DNA of 64,000 bases, from assembly GCA_009823505.1 (NCBI GenBank), contig VZQC01006616.1:107978-171977 (forward strand), read 5' to 3'. The first letter of the stretch is position 1, and each line of letters begins with the position of its first letter. Positions 57,472 through 64,000 of this stretch are shown here, piece after piece. Both the position numbers and the translations under genes were made by a program. The DNA is from Rhizomys pruinosus (Eukaryota; Chordata; Mammalia; Rodentia; Spalacidae). The notes beneath the pieces are model-generated. The model made no database searches. It was given only the letters and a program-made list of their open reading frames with translations, and was not told where the DNA came from.

Positions 57472-59279
57472 GTTTAATATTTTTGTATTAATGAGGATTC
57501 CTTTGCTTTTTGGTTGCAGAAATCAAATTCAGTTTGTAAAAATGGTAGAGAGAAATCTAGTTCTTCTGAGAAACTTAAGGGGGGGAGAGGCAAGAAGAGG
57601 ATAGAGAGAGAAAGAGAGAGAGAGAAACAGAGAGAGACACACAGAGAGACAGAGAGTGCGTGTGTGTTCTAAGAAGAGTGGAATTTCAGAGTGATGAGGC
57701 CCAAGTAAGCTTTGTTTATCACAGTGCTATTAATGTTACTCCACTGATGACAGAATCTAGTCCTGTTAAATCTGTGCAGAATTCCATGTCCTGAAAATAG
57801 AACTATTCATGGCCCAGCTGGATCTGGTGGGTCTATCTTGTCTAATTACTTGTGGGTGGGGAAGAGGCTCACATAGCAGAAACATACCTGCTAAGAGTTT
57901 AATAGGGGGCTGGAGGGTAGACACCTCAGTAAAGCAGGGTACCACTCCTTATATGAAGATAGGGAATGCACAGGGAAGAAGAAACTGTGCTGTTGTCTGG
58001 CTAGAAAGAGATGGTCAGGCAGCTGAGCCATGGAAAATTTCAAGACTGATTAGGGCTGGGTTTAATAAGGTCAAAGGTCAGATATGGGAAAGTGAAACAT
58101 ATTAGAAGCAAAAGAAGACACTTGAAAATCACTGAAGTAGCATAGTTATATTATAGTCTTATCAACTAAAGAGATAATTGAAGAAAATTGAATCAAGTGG
58201 AGACAGGATTAGCAGAAACCACTCCAGTGGGATGACATTAGATCTAGTTGCACAAAATGGAAAAATAAAAGTATAGCTAATGTCAAAAGTACTGTCCAAC
58301 AATCGTGTCCTGTGCTGAAGAAACACAGCTGTCACTAACTATACCCCATCAATTTTGGCAGGGGCAAGAGAGGTATCAGCTGAGGTCTTATATCACTTCC
58401 TAATCTGCAAATGTTGAAAATTCATGAAGAACTCCAATGAACATGGATGGTGGGTGTTGTCTGGAGATGTTACTGTCAGCACATGAAGGGACAGTATGGA
58501 AGCCAGCAACATGAATGGAAATGGGCAAACCAGATATCCCAGCACAGTGAGGCAGGAAAACTGTGGTGAGAAAGTGCATATTGTGGGTAAGCGACTATAT
58601 AAGTAGCTGTGGTAAGAACAAATGAGTTTGCATTAGGGGAATGGGAATGGAAAGAAAGAAGAATTTGTAAGACAGAAATAATTTTTAAATGGCTTGGTAG
58701 CTTATTGAAGAGTTGAAAGAAACAAAAAAAGTTTTCAGAAAATTCTCTGAATTATTTTCTTCAAAGAATCTTGCACAAAGGGGGATAAAATACAAAGTCA
58801 TAAAGTTAGTGTATGTGGCTTGGAGGAGAGTAAGGGTCAAGGGTCAGAATAATCTATAATTCTAAAATTTTGCAAATCAGGAAGATATTATTTGATAGTG
58901 TGGGGATCTTGGATTTCCAGACTGATTTGTGGAAAGCAGAGGGTACAAGCCAAGCTCCCAGCACGAGGCATCCTATCTTTTACCTGCCCGGACCCAGTGC
59001 TTATTACACCAGACTAGTCAAAGGAGCAAAATATATTATACTGTCTTCCACAAATGAGAACTGTTTCTCCAAATAAGTGAACAAATAGTACCAAATGGGC
59101 ATTTTTGCTTATGCTACAGATTTATCCTAATTTTTCTTTCTCTGAAGACCATTTTAAACACAAGATGGTTTTTCTTTACAAGTAACATTTTTATTAGTTT
59201 ATTTTGATTATACTTAATACTAGATTTGATTATAACATTTTCACATAGGTATTTGAATACTGTTTACTGTAGGAAGCTT
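57472..59279. other. Unique DNA with GA-rich tract, no gene seen
   Basis: Holds a GA-rich microsatellite (57601-57668). No element or exon recognised. Confidence 0.45.
57601..57668. repeat. (GA)n-rich tract
   Basis: GAGAGA with AAAC and CACAC interruptions, ending TGCGTGTGTG. Confidence 0.9.
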
Positions 59280-59960
59280 TCTTTTTATGCCAAACAGGGA
59301 CCACGCAGCCCTGTTAAGGAGGATTGGGGACACAGCGCCCGCTTTGTGGATACTGTGGGGAGCTGGCCAGGAGACCAGCTGGCTACTTCCCCTAGCCTGG
59401 CTTGGTTGATGCTTTCAACCCAGGCCCTTCGTCTGGATTCATGAGACACATGTTCCACTCTTGGCCGTGACTTCTCATCTTCCCAGAACCTGGACAGGCA
59501 TTTCAGGCTGATGGCTGATCACCTCCCTTTATCCAATAAACCACTCACAACACCAGCTACCCAGATTGGTGATCCACAAAGGAATCTCTTTCCAACCCAC
59601 TGGACACCCGAACGAAATGCAGGCCTACCTTAGCCTGTATGTGTGCCATAATTAATAAAATAATGGCTGGGAATTCCGTGATGATGTTACTATGAAATTC
59701 AAATTTACTCCTTGCCACAGCTTGCTTTTATAAACCAAATGACGTCAGTTCCCAGGACCAATCATAAGTCCCCCAATTCTGCGGCACTGCACACCTTGCT
59801 CCACCCAGCATGATGCACCTGGGCCATGCTGCTTGCTCCTCCTTGGGGTGGGACCAGATCCTCAGCCATGTGGTGCCTTGAGGCGTGCTACAGTTTACCC
59901 CTCTTTAACTTCTGTTGTTCTCCTCCATTTTGCAAAGCTCTTCATGGTCTTATACCAAAC
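59280..59960 (-). repeat. GC-richer, promoter-like block, possible solo LTR
   Basis: Clearly richer in GC than its surroundings. On the minus strand it carries ATTGG (59758-59762), a perfect CRE TGACGTCA (59740-59747) and TATAAAAG (59725-59732) in promoter order. The combination of abrupt composition change, CCAAT/CRE/TATA cluster and no coding frame suggests an endogenous-retrovirus LTR. I cannot name a family, and TG...CA ends or a TSD were not confirmed. Confidence 0.35.
59725..59762 (-). promoter_or_regulatory. CCAAT, CRE and TATA motif cluster
   Basis: Reading the minus strand: ATTGG (inverted CCAAT), 10 bp, TGACGTCA (full palindromic CRE, the CREB/ATF site), 7 bp, TATAAAAG. A start site would be expected near 59695-59705 on the minus strand. 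Spacing is tight but plausible for a compact Pol II promoter. This is motif evidence only. Confidence 0.4.
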
Positions 59961-61154
59961 AGCTCTAAAAGATAATGTTGTTTATTGAGGAAAAACATAT
60001 CTATGGGATGTGTTTGAAGGGGGATGCGGTGATTACACAGTTCTAAATGTACATAGATACCTTGTCTAAAATCCTATTTATTTTTTTCTATTGTCGGAGA
60101 AATTTTAAGACAATACTGTTAAATAAGCCCAGTCATAAATATGTTCTGTCTCCTACTGTAATGCTAAGAGAATTGAGTTTATTGTATGAATTCTCCTTGG
60201 ACTTTGTCCACTCAAATCCACAAGGTGAAGCATCTTTCAAAACCAGTTACACAGCACTTGGGAAGGTAAGGACACTGACATATGGATTGTTTAATGTCAC
60301 TATGATTCTATAGGAAGGAGAATTCTTTTCATTTTTCTTGAGCTTCTGAAATGTCACCTAAGTTTCATTGGAATCTCCTTTACAAAAGCATCATTATACT
60401 GAAATTAAAGGTTTCATATGTTTCAGTAATAGCTGGTTCAAAATAAGATAGCTGCTGCCTGAAAAGTCTCTCTGAATAGTTGGTGGCACTGCTAGAAATT
60501 GTGTTCAACAAGCCCATTAGGTTTATGCAGTAGAGCACACAGACAGTGGCAGCTGCCCGGAATGTTCCATTGTGCTCAAGGACTAGAAAGTGATAAGGTT
60601 AATGAGACTTTGTATTGATGCTGAGCCACTTAGAGTAGAGCAACAGTGTGAGCTCTGCCTCGAAGGTGCTCCAGTGATCCCAGTGTTCATGAACTCATTA
60701 GAGTGCTTAAGAGGAAAAGGGCTAATGTTGACAGAAATAACACCTTTCAAGAAAACATGCTAACATATTCAGACATTCAATAGAATCCATCATTAACATA
60801 GTTTGATAAGACAGAGGGAGTTGTTTCACTCTCCAATATGGATACGGAGAGTTCACAGAATATCTACTGAGTGGACACCATTTCTTAATTCTCTTTAGAG
60901 ATTAAGAGTGCACGATTTGTAAGACGTGCTTACTGCCTGTTAGCACAGAGCAAAAATCTGTCCTGTCTTGGGTCTCTGGGATGAAGACAATACGTATAGC
61001 TTCAACATTCCCTTATTCTTTTCTCTCAGATGATGATTAGAAAGCTAGGAAATATTTGTCTTAAGGACACACAGGTTGTCACAAATCCTTTACTAGGAAT
61101 CTGATTCACTATTTCATTTAGGTCTCTAATAAGTCTTTTGTATGTTATTTGCTT
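59961..61154. other. Unique DNA, no gene seen
   Basis: No element recognised; the open frame at 60047-60313 has no splice or domain support. Confidence 0.45.
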
Positions 61155-61296
61155 GTTTTTGTTTTGATTTGGGGTTAGGGTCTCCCTATGTAGCCCCAGG
61201 TGGCCTGGATTTCACTATATAAACCAGTCTCACAGAGATCTCCCTGCCTCTGCTCTTGAGTGCTGGAATTAAAGGTGTGGACCACCATCCCCAGCT
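61155..61296 (-). mobile_element. B1 SINE
   Basis: GGGGTTAGGGTCTCCCTATG ... TAAACCAGTCTCACAGAGAT ... GGTGTGGACCACCATCCCC. Several deletions relative to other B1 copies. Confidence 0.85.
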
Positions 61297-61714
61297 CTAA
61301 TAAGCTGTTTAATTTTATGAGCACCTGCCTTTGTCACCTCTGACTATATGTACATCAGAATTATTTGCTGAGCATTTTTAATAATCCTTACTATCTGGGT
61401 CTCATCCTTTGAGATTCATCAGGCCCTGGCAATTACATGAACATGATATTAACATAACATATTTAATTATGTAGATAAGAGAAATTAAACCATGTTGCTA
61501 AGAGCTGTAATTCAACACAAGCGTCAGTCATTCTAAAGCTCATATGGTACCATCCACTGTGATACTTCTGTCTACTTATCCACTCCTTGTGAACATGGAC
61601 TTGTGCAAGCAGTCCTACTGACTTTTCATCTGGGCTTTGATACTTAAAAGGAAGAAGAATTTTAATTGTGGGTTGAAATGTGTGCAAATCATTTATACAT
61701 GTCCAAGCTGAGAG
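61297..61714. other. Unique DNA, no gene seen
   Basis: No element recognised. Confidence 0.45.
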
Positions 61715-62398
61715 CAAAGCAACCCTGAGTGAAAGAGCAATACAGGGGAATCAATATAAGCCAGTTCCAGCTATATATAGGGTATATCATAAAACAGCTT
61801 GGTACTGGCACAAAAACATCTGTAGACCATGGAAGAAACTGAAGATCCAAACTGAGCACATACAAATTTCACCACTCAGTATTTGATATAGGGCCAAGAA
61901 GATCAATGGAGGAAAGACACAGCTCATTCAAATGGTGTTGGCAAAAACTGGATCACCACATGTAGAAGAATAAATTAACACACCCCTCTCACCCTACACA
62001 AAAATCAACTCCAAATGATCAAAGACCTCAATGTGAAACCCAAAACTCGTGAAGGGTGATAGAAGAAAACATTGGTAGTAACCTACAAGACATAGGTGTA
62101 GGACAAGACATTCTAAATCAGACAGCAGCTGTGCAGGAAATAAGGTCAACAACTGGCAAGTGGACCTCATTAAACTTGAAAGCATCTGTACAGTGAAAGA
62201 AACAATCAGGAAGTGAAGAGAAAACCCAGAGAGTGGGAGGAAACTTCCACTGCTGATACATCTGACAGAGCATTAACTTCCAGAATATATAAACTCAAAA
62301 AACAAAGAACTAAGAAAAAAAAATGACTCACTCAAAAGATGGAGTAAAGAGCTGAACTGAGACTTTACAAGTGAGGAAATAAAAATGGCTGAGAAACA

Positions 62399-62522
62399 AG
62401 ATGGAAGACATTTATGCCAAAATACATGAACTTAGGTGGGGTAGGGGCATGGAAAGGGGGATGAGTCTAAAATTTTACTGATAAATGTTGTATGAATTGC
62501 ACAAAACTTCAATAAAAAATGT
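62399..62522 (+). mobile_element. L1 terminal fragment nested inside L1 ORF2
   Basis: Between GGCTGAGAAACA and TTAAAAAGTGTTCAACATC, which are almost contiguous in other L1 copies (for example at 9560-9585), sit the last 120 bp of an L1 3' UTR (AAGATGGAAGACATTTATGC ... AAACTTCAATAAAAAATG). No TSD is visible; TTAAAAA is shared at the right junction. Confidence 0.85.
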
Positions 62523-62818
62523 TAAAAAGTGTTCAACATCAGTAATAATTAAGGAAATGCAAATTAAAACTACTTTAAGATTTTATCTTACTTCAATAAG
62601 ACTGGCTAGGGTCAAGAAAACAAATGATACCAAATGCTGGAGAGGTTGTGAGGAAAGTGGAACTCATCCACTGCTGGTGGGAATGTAAACTGGTGCAGCC
62701 ACTATGGAAAGCAGTGTGTGGAAAACCCTTAAAAGACCCCCTAGAGCCAACCAACTGGTCCAGGTCATCACCACTCCTGGGTATCTACCCACAAGTTCCT
62801 CCACCACAGAGAGCCTAG
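62485..62818 (+). pseudogene. L1 ORF2 C-terminal segment, broken
   Basis: Two frames share the C-terminal segment: [20 protein letters not shown], with the cysteine motif starting CWRGCEESG in one frame and continuing [18 protein letters not shown] in the other. A one-base loss in the cysteine motif region separates them. Confidence 0.85.
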
Positions 62819-63624
62819 CATCCCATGTTTATTACAGCTCTCTTCATAGTAGTGAACAGCTGGAATCAACCCAAGTGCCCCTCAACAGATTAGTGGATAA
62901 AGAAAAAAAATGTACATCTACACAATGGAATTCTATGCAGAGGTAAAGAAAGATGACATCATGAAATTTGCAGGTAAATGGATGGATCTAGAAGATATTA
63001 TAGTAAGTGAAGTAAGACAGTCCCAGGAAAACAACTAAGATGGTATTCCTCATCTGTGGATGCTAGCACCAAGTACCTAGTTGTAAGGCAAACTGAACAA
63101 TATAAATGTTGTATTTCTCTTTATCTGAAAGCAAGTGTGCTCTTATAATGTGAATCCCTTAACAGGCTCTAGAATAAACCTATCACTTATTTTCAGACTT
63201 TGTAATTTTGATATATGAGTTGAGGGTATGTATGCATATTTTAGAGTAATATAAAATTAAAAGGGACAATGTGAATCCTGAAATATGATTCAGAAACACT
63301 AGACAAGTTTAATTTTCAATGATTAATGGTAGTATAGTTTGTACATATATATGTTTATAGATGCAATATTGAACAATACAAATTGAGGGACACAACAAAA
63401 GAAGTGGGACAATAACCGACTGACAGTAAATGTCTCCCCAAAACAATAATCCGCTGCTTTGAAAAAGTTTAAAGAGACTCAGGAAAAGATACAAGAACAT
63501 GTATTGGCAGAATGCAGTGAACTCAGATGGGGTTGGAGGCATGAATGGAATGGTCTACCCTTGGATGAGAAGTGCGGCATGAAATGGCACAAACTTCATA
63601 AAAATATACTTTTTTAAGTTTTTT

Positions 63625-63870
63625 TGAAATGTTTATGTATTTTTCAATGTGATGATGTATTGGACCTGCATGTAGTTGTGCACCCGATGTTGTGCTATGC
63701 GCGGAGGTCAAAGAGGGTGTTGGATTCCCCTGGAACTGGGAGTTCTCCGTGGAATGGGAATTAAAAGACTGTTCCTCAGCCACCATGTGGGTGCGGGGTG
63801 GGAAGCAAAACCCGGGTCCCTCTGCAGAGCAATCAAGCAGCTACAACCAGTAGGCAATCTCTCCAGCCCC
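63625..63870 (-). mobile_element. B2/B3-type SINE, two-unit subfamily, indel-rich
   Basis: CCTGCATGTAGTTGTGCACC, GGATTCCCCTGGAACTGGGA, GTTCTCCGTGGAATGGGAAT, GGCAATCTCTCCAGCCCC. It has extra G, T and A bases compared with siblings and directly follows the indel-rich L1. Confidence 0.88.
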
Positions 63871-64000
63871 AAATAGTACTGTTCTCCCAAACTAGGTGTT
63901 AGATCTAGTTCGTTAATTGATTCTTGGTCTAAAGACAACGTGGTTTTACCTCAGAAGCATTTAATTTTGAGGCTACATAAATGAATGTGGTTCCCTCCTT
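63871..64000. other. Unique DNA at window end
   Basis: No element recognised. Confidence 0.45.

Larger units (their letters stand above)
61715..63610 (+). mobile_element. L1, 5'-truncated, indel-rich
   Basis: It starts in ORF2 (AAGCAACCCTGAGTGAAAGA) and runs to the 3' end (CACAAACTTCATAAAAATAT). Frequent single-base losses break ORF2 every 50-100 bp. An L1 terminal piece is nested at 62399-62522. Landmarks that survive are the TGGTACTGGCACAAAAAC block and the cysteine segment. Confidence 0.9.

Noticed and set aside
57809..58105. 98-codon open frame as a gene
   Set aside because: No homologous motif, splice sites or codon signature; judged chance.

Overview
The window is non-coding mammalian DNA from a rodent. 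Two SINE families run through it on both strands: B1 (7SL-derived, GCCGGGCGTGGTGG start, GAGACCCTGTCTC end) and a tRNA-derived B2/B3-type SINE (GGGCTGGAGAGATGGCCTAG start, GGTTCGATCCC B box, CACATAAAAATAAATAAA tail). Together with L1 they point to a mouse-like (myodont) rodent. The B2-type consensus (GACCTCCGCGGCATTGCACG) is not the standard house-mouse form as I know it, so a lineage outside Mus/Rattus is likely; I cannot name the species.

Layout. 1-5.3 kb: AT-rich unique sequence with scattered SINEs. 5.3-11.7 kb: dense repeats, including a long degraded plus-strand L1 (about 7223-10639) and two B1/L1 chimeras. 11.7-20.3 kb: mostly unique, with a 5'-truncated minus L1, a 124-bp tandem duplication and two B2-type SINEs with clear target-site duplications (TSDs). 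20.36-22.36 kb: one complete twin-primed L1 insertion bounded by a 10-bp TSD. 22.7-24.1 kb: SINEs and an L1 tail. 24.1-31.7 kb: repeat-poor unique DNA with one exon-like block (24930-25181). 31.7-37.5 kb: SINEs, old repeats and a 1.5-kb near-identical duplication around a single N (35377). 37.66-41.76 kb: a minus-strand L1 with the best-preserved ORF2 here, split by a second N (41341) that is also flanked by a repeat. 42-53 kb: mostly unique, with polypyrimidine tracts and B1 copies near 47 kb. 53-57.5 kb: SINEs and a short L1 with TSD. 57.5-61.1 kb: unique DNA with a GC-richer, promoter-like, possibly LTR-derived block. 61.7-63.9 kb: an indel-rich plus L1 followed by a B2-type SINE.

No intact host gene is recognisable. 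The only long open frames are L1 ORF2 fragments, all broken. The window is best read as intergenic or deep intronic. Its interest lies in how the retroelements inserted (twin priming, chimeras, insertion without poly-A), in a B2-type subfamily carrying an internal 17-bp duplication, in two likely assembly overlaps marked by single Ns, and in two weaker leads: one exon-like block and one CRE/TATA cluster. I see no convincing new gene system. All family assignments come from reading the sequence; no database search was run.
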